Below, in pieces: positions 11,470 through 22,490 of a stretch of 64,000 nt of DNA. The stretch is from the NCBI GenBank assembly GCA_031308135.1, contig JAHLJT010004567.1:132035060-132099059 (forward strand), in the 5' to 3' direction. The notes beneath the pieces were generated by a model. The model made no database searches. It was not told where the DNA came from and worked only from the letters and a program-made list of their open reading frames with translations. Source of the DNA: Acheta domesticus. Taxonomy: Eukaryota; Arthropoda; Insecta; Orthoptera; Gryllidae. Numbering within the stretch: the first letter of the stretch is position 1; each line of letters starts with the position of its first letter. Position numbers and translations under genes: made by a program.

Positions 11470-11690
11470 CACACATTCGGTATTCGCCGATCAGTAAATA
11501 CCTGCTCGCCCAATCCAGATCAGCTGATGTGTTCGCCAAATGGTCGCTTCCTTTGATGTGTCCAGAAGACCGACACGCGTTGAGTAGGGGAGAACCAAAT
11601 GTTGTCGCTCGGCAAATACCAAGCAACCTATCCACACAATTCGGGATTTGGTGAGCGGTCGCTTGCTATTAGCCGAATACCGAATGTGTG
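11470..11690. mobile_element. candidate 221-bp MITE with 17-bp perfect TIRs
   Basis: CACACATTCGGTATTCG at 11470-11486 is exactly inverted at 11674-11690. The interior contains further related blocks (near 11540 and 11630-11660 around GGTCGCTT and CACACAATTCGG), so it may itself be built from internal repeats. No target-site duplication was found. The perfect 17-bp inverted pair at 221-bp spacing is well above chance. Confidence 0.55.
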
Positions 11691-13968
11691 AATCGGCATT
11701 GAAATAAATATCTACCATTGTAGATGACAATTGTAAAGCTACCCAACTCCCCATCTTCAGCAAAATATATTTCTCAAAAAAAATAATTTGAATGAATTAG
11801 TTAATTACTGTGAAATTTAAATTCCATGTGAATTAAGATTTTCTGTACATTACATGTGCTTCTAGATTACTCTACTCTGCTATAAACTAATGATGAAATT
11901 TCAGAATTACTCAGTGAGATAAAGCAAAATGTTCTCATTTCTAGAAGACAGTTCTACATTAGTTTTCTGGGTGTATTTTTAACTCAACAGGCAAAGAGGA
12001 CTACGTCACTCCAAATGCATTGGCTTTTAGTCTATTCATTCATAATTGTAATTTTCAATTATTTAAATTATTCTTCTACTGTTGTAATATATTCATGACA
12101 AATGCCATTTCTAGATTTATTGTGCAGAACACTATTTACCTATTAATATATTCTATCTACATCTAATTGTTGCACGTTGCCAAATCCTAAATAAACATTC
12201 CATGCTTTAATACTCTAGCTGTCTATTTCTCAAAATATATGAAACTACCATTCTTTCTCTCCGATTGTTTCTTATACTACGAGGTTCAGGCTTCTAGAAA
12301 ACCACATCAGAGAAAATCTATGAAATGTAAACTTACCAAAAAAGAGTGCAAATAAATAAAATGTCATATTTACCTTACTTCTGTTTCTTGGAGCGAAGTC
12401 TTCTTTTGACGTTTTACGTCTTTTGTCCTTTAATATCATTCGCGCTGCGGCGAACGCCATGCCTGTTGTGCTGGTAATTTTTTCTGGTTAAAATGAGTCG
12501 ACGAAACGCGAAACTTGAGCTTCGGGGAGTCTGGGGTTCGACTTTCGGAATTTGTCGCACTCTCTTCTAGTAGAATTTGGTGAACGCTGGTTGAAAAGCA
12601 GAGAAGATCCTTACCAGGAGGATGAGTTCTAGAGTAGCGTTGTTTCAGTAGATTCTTCAACGACGACTTTTTCAATGTATTATATCACACACAGCAATCA
12701 AAAAATTCTTGATCAATCACAGGTGATATCACTAATAGTTGTAATTTTTCAATTTGCACTTATGAATACTTTTTTACAATGGCCTGCTTAGCAATGTATG
12801 GTTAGGCTTCAGGTTCACTTCATGCAACAATTTATCGACGATTATTATTGTTATTGCTAAGAGGTATATTAAATATTATTGCTCTTATTATTATTATTGT
12901 TGTGAATCGTATAAACTTCTAAAGGCTTATTGAAATATTTGTAAATAGAACCCGTTTTATATTGCTTAATATCCACGATGAAAAGTGTTTTCTTAGTAGT
13001 GACTTCCTTGCCGTGCAGAGTGCAAACGAATACCAACTACGTGCAGTGCAGTATAAAACGGTGAAGAAGGGTGCGGAAGTCGAAGAAGAAGAAGAGAAGA
13101 AGTGAAGAGTGCAGATGAAGAGAAGAAGAAGAAGTTTTCTACACCGCAGACAGAGGAAATACAAAACTTCGAAAAGTTCTAAGATTCATCCCAATCGATG
13201 CGGAACTAGATGAATTATTAATAGGTCTACTCCTCGCCGGTTATACATAGAACTTCGTCCTTGGCCGGCTTAGAAGTGTTCACTTTTATGAAACGACTCG
13301 CTCAGAATCCCTTCATGCACTGTGGCAGCGGCTGCCATATTTCGCGGGAGGCGGCGAGTGGGCGGGGCGCGAAGGCCCGGATGAGCGGTCGGTGGTTGGC
13401 GAGTGGTTGGGTGGTTGGCGACGGCGAGCGGTTGGCGCGCGTCTGCTGGAGGTTCTTCCGGACGGTGGCGCTGGCAAGGACGGTGGCCGGCGATGGCCTG
13501 CGGCTTGGCGTGGGAGTGCTAAATTTGCCTGGAAAAGAAAGGCGACATGAGATCACGGTCCGCGTTCGGCTCGACCAAGTGTCCGCACAGAACCAAGACG
13601 TAGCGTCGATGGTGGGTCACGGAGAAAACAGACGGACGGTGTGAAACACCAGCGAAAAGGCAGTAAGATGTGATTGATCTTGTGATTCTTAATTACACAT
13701 TGGCTGATTCACTAACGATTACACAGCTGGTTAGAAGGTATTAACGTAACAGTTTAATGGAGTGCAGTGGACTTACGTCGACCTTCGATCATTGCTGATC
13801 TTATATGTACCTAGACTTTGCCTTCGTAACTTGTTTTATAATATGATTGTGTAGTATTAAGCCAAATTGTTTCACTGCAAACAGAGCAAAAGTTTTATTC
13901 ACCTTTTATCAATTACATTATTACACAAAACTTTATAATACTTTACTCTTACCTGCAAACAGAGAAAC
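11691..13968. other. intergenic sequence with one GC-rich patch
   Basis: Mostly AT-rich. Short (ATT)n-like runs occur at about 12840-12900 and an AAG-rich run at about 13080-13140. A GC- and CpG-rich patch spans about 13320-13560 and is open on both strands without recognisable protein motifs. Confidence 0.45.
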
Positions 13969-14109
13969 GAGAATTTATGCTTCTTACTACCGCTTCTCTA
14001 TTTACTTATTTTAAATACAATACAATCTAATAAACTTTCTCTCCGTAGTCTTTTGTCTATCTATTATCGTACTTCGTCTGTCTAAAAACGAAACGCTAAG
14101 CGTTGGAAG
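13969..14109 (+). repeat. 141-bp direct repeat, copy 1 (flanks ZMAT2 fragment)
   Basis: This segment, from GAGAATTTATG to CGTTGGAAG, is repeated at 14326-14466 with roughly ten differences. Its 3' end carries a small near-palindrome, AACGCTAAGCGTT. It does not resemble the ZMAT2 coding sequence that would normally lie between the two flanking ZMAT2 pieces. Confidence 0.85.
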
Positions 14110-14332
14110 ATGGCAAAAAACATCAGCGGAATTTGGGTATGTCGATGAGAGTTGAAATATCTTCTTTGGACCAATTTAAAAAACGTTTTGAAGTGAACAA
14201 GAAGAAACCTGAAGATCACAGAAGAAAGTGGTATCCAGATGAATATGAAAGACTTGCAGCTACCAGAATTCAAGAAGAATTGGAAGCTCAAGAAAAAGCT
14301 AAACAGAAACAACCCCTTGTTAAGAGAGAATT
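14103..14332 (+). pseudogene. ZMAT2: rearranged ZMAT2 (Snu23-like) fragment, C-part before N-part
   Basis: The plus-strand frame reads two recognisable pieces of the U4/U6.U5 tri-snRNP zinc-finger protein ZMAT2, in swapped order. Codons at about 14112-14207 correspond to the end of its zinc finger and the following helix (GKKHQRNLGMSMRVE, then KKRFEVNKKK). Codons at about 14217-14330 correspond to the protein's extreme N-terminus (RRKW, DEYERLA, then VKRE). In the normal protein the second piece comes first. The junction is near 14208-14219. No ATG start is present and the frame runs into the flanking 141-bp repeat, so this is not an intact gene. Recognition is from memory of the conserved family sequence and is strong for both pieces. 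Confidence 0.85.
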
Positions 14333-14466
14333 TATGTTCTTTACTACCGCTTCTCTATTTACTAATTTTAAATACTATACAATATAATAAACTTTCTCTC
14401 CGTATTCTTTTGTCTATCTATCATCGTACTTCATCTGTCTAAAAACGAAACGCTAAGCGTTGGAAG
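14326..14466 (+). repeat. 141-bp direct repeat, copy 2 (flanks ZMAT2 fragment)
   Basis: Second copy of the segment at 13969-14109, offset by 357 bp. Each copy begins right after KRE-type codons, and the first copy is followed by the GKKHQ codons. The layout is therefore that of a tandem duplication of a unit ordered N-part, 141-bp segment, C-part, in which only the central copies of the coding pieces are complete. Confidence 0.85.
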
Positions 14467-15884
14467 CGCGTCATATTCAAATTAAAGAAAATATATTTTC
14501 TTTACATCGTAGTATCGTTCCAAATGTTATAATATTATAGTGAAATACTAACGATTAAGCAGATGAACGTAGGTTACATTCAATCATTTATAGATAGTCA
14601 GTGCTGATTTGTCTCTAAGTAACTTTTGTGCAATTACGTGCACACAATATCCCTGATAAACTAGTTTTAAACATAATCGCGTATCAAGAGTAGTACAAAC
14701 ATTGATGGACATGATTTGCAAAGGCCGTCAAATTTCCAGTTACTATTATCATCTTCATTTGTAGGAGATTCAGCCTAATTCTCTTGCATAGATGTAATGT
14801 GTTCATCAAACGCACTGTTGGTCGATCACTTGAGACAAAACAACAGGTTGTAAATAATTGCTAATTTAAGGTGTGTATTTAAGTAATTGCCGTTCGTCAT
14901 TTGCGATTAAAGGATTGCTTCAAATATTCTATAATAATAAAGGAATTTCCACGTAAAAATTAAGATGTGGTGACATGAAATCAATTCTGATATTTGAGTG
15001 ATGTCTATACGATCGAACATCACACATTTACTAGGACCAACGATATTGAATCAGCTAGCCTTTTAAATTTATTAAAATAATTTATAAATAATAACGTACA
15101 GGTAGATGGTCGTTCTATCTACGGAAAAACAGTAAGTTATAAGTTACTTTCTGCCTATAATGTTGTCCCTTACCCTAAGATCACTGAGAAAGGTCAACTT
15201 TAAGTGCACGGAAAATCATGATAACTAAGTACTAAGGTAGCACAAACGGATGGATGCCCATGACGTTTAATCAGTGTGGGCCTTCTAATGTGTGATCATT
15301 GCGTGTTGATAACTCCTCTTCCAAACGAATTGGTCATGTGCATTAACATATTGATAAAAGACAATCGCATAGATAAACTCGGACAACTTTCAGTCACTCG
15401 CGGAGAATCACTCGCGGTTTGTCGTATTGCGAGTCTTCTGACATTGTGTCTCGGATATAAAGGTAGTGTCCTTTCCAAAAAAGGAAACTTGCTGTGTCAA
15501 AGAAATGATCACATTTAATATATATGGTATTCCCGCATTACCAAGGCGCAGGAAGATGTATTTGTCTCTAAAAAATCTGTGATAAAAGTGAAAGATGCAA
15601 ATCATTGCTGGTCTTGTTAACAGTTACTAGCACCATTTCATTCATATATGAACGATCATTATTAACTGATTGTTTCAATAGTAAAAACATAGTAGTGAAG
15701 TAATTACACCCACCACCAATAATAGAGACAGAGATGACACAGCGATATTACATCAGACAACTGTAAATACTTCAAGAAGAAGCGTTAGCATTACAAACCC
15801 AATGAAATACAGAAATAACATCTCGGAAATTTAGTCAAACGTTATACTTTGTAAATGAATGCCTCATGTGATTTAGCATCAACC
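14467..15884. other. intergenic sequence, no gene recognised
   Basis: AT-rich with only short open frames. No repeat or RNA signature was seen. Confidence 0.5.
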
Positions 15885-16552
15885 TTGTTGTTGTAGATCT
15901 TGAGACACTGGGCGTGTCTCCTGTTCCTCAAAATTCTACGCGACAATGATAGCATCAAGAGCACTTTTAACAGAGGCCACAACTAACATATGTGTTAGTT
16001 GAACGAACAGAAGTGCCGACACCGCTGCCACATGCAATCCGTAAATATGTCTGCGCAGGAAGGCATTGGTCTTTAGCTCACAGAGCTCGCCAGAAAAAAA
16101 TCTCCTGAATGTAAACTCTTCACAAAATGTTTTGAGAATATAATAATGATTGAAAATGACACGCAGTTGTGTTGACCTTGAGACACACTTAGTGCTGCGC
16201 AACACTTCACTGTACGCCAAACACTCTAGATGCATCAAAAGCACTCTCCGCACAAACTGAGCTACCTACATATCACGTTTCGAAATACTTTAACACTACA
16301 ACGACGTGCCTCTGTCGCATGCAACCCGTAAATACAACTGCGCAAGGAGGCATTGGTCCTTAGCTCTTACAGCTCGCTAACAAAATTCTTCTGAACTCTT
16401 CACAAAATGTTTTGAGAATATAATAATGACGATGATAACATAATGGAATATGACACGCAGTTGTATTGATCTTGAGACACACGCTTAGTGTTGCGAAACA
16501 CTTAAAACATCAAAAGAACTCTTCGTATAAGCTGAGCTACCTACATCGCACG
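15885..16552. repeat. about 285-bp tandem repeat, roughly 2.3 units
   Basis: Segments starting near 16033 and 16318 match in order: TGCAA(T/C)CCGTAAATA, GGCATTGGTC, TAGCTC, CTCTTCACAAAATGTTTTGA, GACACGCAGTTGT, CTTGAGACACAC and GAGCTACCTACAT. A partial earlier unit begins near 15885 with a TTGTTGTAGATCTTGAGACAC block and an AGCATCAAGAGCAC block. The units are diverged by indels and substitutions. Confidence 0.8.
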
Positions 16553-16867
16553 TCCGAAGGTAGCAGAGTGATTCGCGCCGCGGACTGCCGCATGCCACTC
16601 GCGCATGCGACAGCGGAGGTCGCCTTGCTCCTCGCGACGCCGCGCCAGCCGTTTTTGTGCGCGAGGTTCGCGCCGCGACGCGCCGCGTTGCCGTCGTAAG
16701 AAGTAACGGTCGGAGACGATGAGCGTGGAGTGGGGCGGGACGGCGGTGAAGGCGGAGACGGGGACCGGGGTGGAGGCAAGTGCCGGGGCACGGGTCGCAA
16801 AGAGGGGGATGGAAACTGGAGAGAGGGGGGGGAGAGCACCGGGGACGAAAGCGGGGTAGAGGAACAG
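16553..16867. other. CpG-rich sequence leading into a minisatellite
   Basis: Base composition switches sharply from AT-rich to CpG-rich at about 16560, then becomes G-rich on the plus strand. Open frames on both strands are Pro/Arg/Ser-rich and look compositional. An unmethylated CpG patch or promoter is possible but unproven. Confidence 0.4.
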
Positions 16868-17406
16868 AGGCGGGCTAGAGAGCCGGTGGCGGGCTAGAGG
16901 GCCGATGGCGGGCTAGGGACGGAGGCGGGCTAGAGGGCCGGAGGCGGGCTAGAGAGCTGGAGGTGGGCTAGAGGGCCGGTGGCGGGCTAGAGGGCCGGTG
17001 GCGGGCTAGAGGGCCGGAGGCGTGCTAGAGGGCCGGAGGCGGGCTAGAGGGCCGATGGCGGGTTAGAGGGCCGGAGGCGGGCTAGAGGGCCGGAGGCGGG
17101 CTAGAGGGCCGGTGGCGGGCTAGAGGGCCGATGGCGGGCTAGAGGGCCGGTGGCGGGCTAGAGGGCCGGTGGCGTGCTAGAGGGCCGGAGGCGTGCTAGA
17201 GGGCCGGAGGCGGGCTAGAGGGCCGATGGTGGGCTAGAGGGCCGATGGTGGGCTAGAGGGCCGGTGGCGGGCTAGAGGGCCGGAGGCGGGCTAGAGGGCC
17301 GGTGGCGGGCTAGAGGGCCGGAGGCGTGCTAGAGGGCCGGTGGCGGGCTAGAGGGGCGATGGCGGGCTAGGGACGGAGGGACGGAGGCGGGCTAGAGGGA
17401 CGGACG
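16868..17406. repeat. 19-bp G-rich minisatellite, about 27 units
   Basis: The unit is close to GAGGGCCGGWGGCGGGCTA. Variants alternate between GGAGGC, GGTGGC and GATGGC at one position and between CGGGCTA and CGTGCTA at another. The array is regular over about 530 bp and decays at its right end into GGACGGAGG runs. Confidence 0.95.
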
Positions 17407-18724
17407 ATCGTGGGAGTGAGCGACGGGGAGTAAGTAGGGTCGGGATTAAAGGCGAGGGAGAGGACAGAGAGTAGAATCGGGAGATGAGAGGGGGTTGGTG
17501 GGGTACGACGAGTACATGCGGAAGCGGGAGGGAGCGGGGTGAAGAGTGAAGGGACGTTGGCGGAGATACCATGGTAGGGGAAGGAGAGACTGGGTGTCTG
17601 CGAGAGAGGGGAGTGGGTGCGAAATAAAAGCGGGGACGAAGGAATGAGGGGGTTGAGACCAGGGAATAGGCGGGGACCGACGCGAAGAACGAGAAAAGCA
17701 AATGCGAAGGCTGAGGCGCGGGCGGGGTCAGATGTAGGGTTGAGGATGGAGGAGATCCGCTAGTCGTTGAGACGACGCGAACGTGTCGGACTATTCAATG
17801 ATCGGGTGGTGCGGCACCAAATGCAAGATAGAAATGTGCTGGAACAGTGGTGGTAGAAAAATAGGAAGACGATCTTGGGAAGATAGTGAGGACCTTTATC
17901 TATATCCTACAGATTTCTCCTTTCCAGTCTGTCCGCTACTGTCTTTGATCAGGAGACCTACTACATACAGTCGGTAATCCTTTACTGCCCGACTGCTGGG
18001 AAACGGGCGCTTACAGAAAATCGAGGTGGATGGAGGTTTAGGGAGAGGTTACAGAGAGGAAGAGAGAATGCTCGGAGATGGAATAGACGATGCAAAAGAT
18101 CGTCTTGGGGAACCAAAACCCAATGAGACAGTCGAACGGCGAAGGTAAAGTGTCGAAGCCGGTGATGTAAAGGAGGAGAAACAAAGTGGACACGCAGAAG
18201 TTCTCAGGATTCTGAGAATATAAAGGAATATTGGAAACGATTGAGTAAGGAAACGGGAGTAATGTAAATTCGCAACCTCGTCGAAAAAGGTAGAAAGAGC
18301 CATTCAGGGAAAGAACATATTTTGTGCAGAGACGGAAAGCCTACTCTCTCACTGTGTCGGAGAAATAACATGGACGTGTCGCGGGTGATGGGGAGGTAGT
18401 AGGGACGTGTTGGGACATGGTAGGAAAATACAAGCTGCGTAATGTTTGTGACTGGAAGAGGACCAGCGGGGCCGTATAGAGATCGTGCCGAAACTGCATC
18501 GAAATAGGCTCTAAATAATTTCAATGTCGTGCCAATATCTTGTCAAAATCCAGTGAAAATAGTGTCAAGATCGTATCAGTATCGATTGGGATAGTGTCGG
18601 GATCGTAATGTTATCGTGTTGGGGTAGTAATGAAATCATGGCGGGATCTTATGGGTTCGTATCGAAATCGTGTCTGTTTCGGGGTGGCCCTGGTACAGCA
18701 CCATGTTGGGGATATGAATGGACA
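17407..18724. other. intergenic, purine-rich on the plus strand
   Basis: The first 300 bp are G/A-rich; the rest is mixed. Minus-strand frames here are Ser/Pro-rich and compositional. A short run of related TCGT-containing phrases occurs at 18520-18670 (ATCGTGTCGGG variants), possibly a decayed repeat. No gene was recognised. Confidence 0.4.
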
Positions 18725-18832
18725 GTGGCGGGGTGTGGTAGGGTGTGGCGGGGTGTGGCGGGGTGTGATGGAGTGTGGTGGAGTGTGATGGTGTGTGGTG
18801 TAGTGTGGCGGGGTGTGATGGAGTGTGGTGGC
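18725..18832. repeat. 10-bp GTGTGGCGGG-type minisatellite
   Basis: About eleven units of GTGTGGYGGG and its variants GTGTGATGGA and GTGTGGTGGA. It continues directly into the GGGCA-type array that follows. Confidence 0.85.
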
Positions 18833-19125
18833 GGGCAGGGCGGGGCAGGGCACGGCAGGGCAGGACAGGGCAGGGCAAGGCAGAGCAGGGCAGAGCAGGG
18901 CAAGGCGGGGTTGGGCGGGGAGGGCGGGGATGGGCGGGGATGGGCGGGGATGGGCGGGGATGGGCGCGGCAGGGCGGGGCAGGGCGGGGCAGGGCACGGC
19001 AGGGCAGGGCAAGGCAAGGCAGAGCAGGGCAAGGCGGGGTTGGGCGGGGAGGGCGGGGATGGGCGGGGCAGGGCGGGGCAGGGCGGGGCGGGGCGGGTAA
19101 GAACGGGGCAGGGCGGAGCGTAGCA
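18833..19125. repeat. GGGCA/GGGGA pentameric G-rich array with higher-order units
   Basis: Nearly pure arrangement of GGGCA, GGGCG and GGGAT-type pentamers. A higher-order block is duplicated: the order GGCACGGCAGGGCAGG, AGCAGGGCAAGGCGGGG, TTGGGCGGGGAGGG occurs in 18850-18950 and again in 18995-19060. The strong G bias on one strand with closely spaced GGG/GGGG runs makes G-quadruplex formation plausible. All three plus frames and the minus frames stay open for many codons because the array has few stop-forming triplets. Confidence 0.9.
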
Positions 19126-20099
19126 GGGCAGTGGCGGGCACAACGCGTGCAGCTCCTGGCATCTCTACTCCAGCGGAGAAGCGCACGGGCGTATCGCCTC
19201 CAGGGCGATCTGCCAGCTCAACGCAGCCTTATCGAGCGCTATAATTCTCCCGCAGTAACTGCGTTTCTCAAAGACTTCAATAAAAATACAAATAAACTTT
19301 GCCCCAACTTCAATTCCCTAGTAATATTGTCCAGGGTTATCTATACTCGCGGAAGTGGATATATTTCAGACCCCTGTTTGTCTTGTCTTGATTCCCAACA
19401 TCAAAATTGTGCTTATATGAAAACTGCGATTCACGATGGTTAGAAAAACAATGTATCTAACCAGAATAATAAAATCAAATAGTTTGTTGAGTGAAATAGT
19501 ATTTAGAATGTCAACTGTTGAGAGAATGCTTTTGATTTTTTGTTTGTCAAAAAATCTTTCAAATGTTTCAAATATACTCTTTTTTTGAGGTGTAATTTCA
19601 ATTTATCAATTTCGTTTTAAACTTCCCAAATATTTTGATTTGCTAAATGGTATTGTAGACAGTGAAAATAATAAAAACTAGAGGCTTTGAATATACTGCT
19701 AATGATAGCTTTATAACATTTTTCACTGACAGAATAAGTTCATACTTTAAGAATAATATTTAATAAAAGCCATTTAACATTTGAAATAGTTTTTTTTTCT
19801 GCCACAGTTCTTTGTGCTGCATAAAGTCCGTCAGCAATCTTAAATATAGTCCGAATTATTTTCAAACGCATCCATGTGTAATGGTTTCTATCTTTATGAA
19901 ATGGATCGCAAACACTACACATACAAAGGGTCCTAAAAGTTCTACGTTTCTGTTGTAAATATATTTTCACAATTCTGCGAGCTGAGAATAGCACGCATGA
20001 ATTCACGGTCTAGCAGTTTTTGCACACCCCATTGATGTTCAGAACACAATGAACGAACGTAGCCTTCGCTTATATAGTGCCAAATCGTAACAACAACGA
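19126..20099. other. intergenic sequence, no gene recognised
   Basis: About 100 bp of GC-rich sequence follows the array, then AT-rich sequence with no recognised feature. Confidence 0.5.
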
Positions 20100-20405
20100 A
20101 GATGAAATACTAAGGCGGAGAGCAACAGCAAAATAGAAAGAGAAAAAAAAAGATATAGAAAATAGTGGAACGAGGCGAGAGAGAAAGATAAATAAAAAGA
20201 AATATAAAATAGAGAGGGAGAGAGAAAGGAAAGAGTGAGACGGAGAAGGGGTGAAAAATAAAGAGAGGAGGACAAAGAATGAGAGGCTGAGAGATTGAGA
20301 GGTGAGGGAGAAAAAAGATAATGACAATGAAAAGGTGAAAGAAAGAGGACAAAAGAGAGGGACAGAGAAAGTGAAGAAAAAGAGGAAAATAGAGATAGAG
20401 ATAAT
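20100..20405. repeat. purine-rich (GA-type) low-complexity tract
   Basis: About 300 bp are almost entirely A and G on the plus strand (GAGAGA, AAAGAG and AGGGAG phrases). The minus-strand frames here translate as long Ser/Leu/Phe stretches, which is a composition effect. Confidence 0.85.
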
Positions 20406-22279
20406 ACATACAAGAGGATGTAAGGTAAGAGTAATATGAGCGGTAGTTAGATAAGAAAACCTTTAAAATAAGCACCGTTGATGAACAAAGAGAATGAGAA
20501 AATGATGAAATGCTGAACCATCTCTGGGAGAACTGCAAAGAGTATAAAAATACAGGGGAATAAAGAAACCAGATATGTTCACTTTATCACAATATTAATT
20601 CTGTACTGTACGGGATACTAATGCAAGTAAAATATCCCGTATTAATCCACTTTCCGCTGCTTTATGTTATAAAGGCGCAGTTTGGGCATAAGATCCCTAC
20701 ATCGATTAGGAGACATGAGTTTACCTTCGAGGAAGGCTAGCAACGCAACAGATCAGACACTTGAATATTATATGAAAACGAACGCCCAGAGTTTTTTTTT
20801 TGGAAAAGAGGTAAGTGTTAAAATAATCATTTAACACTAAATATCAGAAAGCTTGTTTCTATATCTTTCTTCATCATAGTAAATAAGTGACTTGCAGATG
20901 CAAAAATTAATCATCTTTAAAATTCTTCTCCCTCATTCTCCAAATACAATTTTGATTATTTTTTGGTGCAATTCAACCAAATCAAACATAAATACATGTT
21001 ACTACACTTTAAAAGAAAATTGAAATTGAGAAAAGAAACTATCAATCAAGTACTTGTTGAATACATTTAAAGTATATATTAATAAGAATTCTTTACTAAC
21101 ACGTTTATAATTAATTGCATTTACATATACCAGTATGTTATTGAAAACATTTCGTTTTAGAAATTTATGCAGATATGAAACGTCACAAACATTAATGTAC
21201 AAATACACAAAAAACAAATATTATACAATTTTTATTCTCTTTCAGTTACATCTACTTGACATTTTTGTGAAAAATTGAAAAATAACGCATCAAAAGATAT
21301 TAATCTAAATAAATATTTTTTCATAATTTCACTCGATCAATTTGAAATAGAATACGTTTGTTTTTTAATATAATGCGAAATGTAATTGTTGTAAGTAAAT
21401 AAAGTATCTCCTGAGGTCTCTTCGTAATTTAATAAATCTTCAGCCCTATCTTCCTAAGCACAAATGTCATTGTATAAATAACAGATTAATTAAACTTTAT
21501 TTTTGGCACACATTCTAAACATTAATTATTTTATAACGTTTTATCCCAGTTACTAACCTAATCTAATAACTGCAAAAGTATATTTAGAACTGAATAGCTG
21601 TCACTTCGAATTCGTGCTACACAAAATTACTTTGAAAGGCACTAAAGCCTTTAGTGTTTATTACCAAAAGTTCCAATATTTTAATATACTATCACAAGAA
21701 GAATATGTTGCAAACACATAATAGGATAATATTGAAGTCACGAGTGAAAAAACCTACAAATAAAATTTCCACTCCTCTCATCCCCTAAAATCTCCAATCA
21801 ATATTCTCGTCAATTTTATTAGTTTGGGCATGAGAATTACCATGTTTGTTTTGATTTGCATTAAACATTCAAGAGCGTCCTTCGTAGACACAAATTGGAA
21901 AGGAAAAGAAATCATATTCAAACACGACTCATGGAGAAAAAGGATCAAACGACGCGGGACGTAAGAAAGAAGAACAAAACTCCACCCGCGCCGAGAGGAA
22001 TATTTTATCTGAAGTTTCGCGTTCTTGTATGGAAATATCTTGTTGTTATGGGAGGTTTGCAGAATCGGAGGCGGCGGTGCTGTCGAGGAGGAGGGCATGG
22101 CAAAGCGCCATCTTCTGACGTGAGTCGACCCACCCCCACTCCTTGCCCCCCACCCCGTCACGCTGCTGCTCCGCGCCGCCCCGAATCCCTTTGCTTCGCT
22201 CTGCTGCTCCCCGCCCAGACCCACCCCATCCCCAGATGCCCTTCCTCACCGCCTCACCCGCCCGCACACTCTGTCGTCG
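20406..22279. other. intergenic sequence, no gene recognised
   Basis: AT-rich to about 21950. A small perfect hairpin, CACTAAAG-C-CTTTAGTG, lies at 21640-21656. From about 22040 it becomes GC- and CpG-rich. No gene motif was seen on either strand. Confidence 0.45.
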
Positions 22280-22490
22280 CATCCGACACACACACGTTCA
22301 GCCGTCTCACCAAACACACACACACGCTCAGCCGTCTCACCAACACACACACGCTCAGCAGTCTCACTCGACACACATACGCTCAGCCGTCTCATCCGAC
22401 ACGCACACGGTCAGCCGTCTCACCCGACGCACACACGCTCAGACGTGTCAGCTGACGCACGCACGCTCTGCCGTCTCACCCGACTTTCCC
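22280..22490. repeat. CA-rich minisatellite, about 28-30 bp units
   Basis: About seven units follow the pattern (AC)n-GCTCAGCCGTCTCACCCGAC. The (AC) part varies in length, so the period drifts. Open frames across it are repetitive peptides, not genes. Confidence 0.85.

Noticed and set aside
16868..17406. CRISPR-like regular array
   Set aside because: Units are directly adjacent with no unique spacers, and the setting is eukaryotic. It is a minisatellite.
18608..19443. Long overlapping frames on both strands (up to 222 codons) with GRAGQG-type or PALPCP-type repeats
   Set aside because: They come from the G-rich pentamer array, which rarely forms stop codons in any frame. There is no start context, domain or codon signal.
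20039..20538. Ser/Leu/Phe-rich minus-strand frames resembling membrane proteins
   Set aside because: They are the reverse complement of a purine tract. Three overlapping frames show the same bias, so hydrophobicity is compositional.
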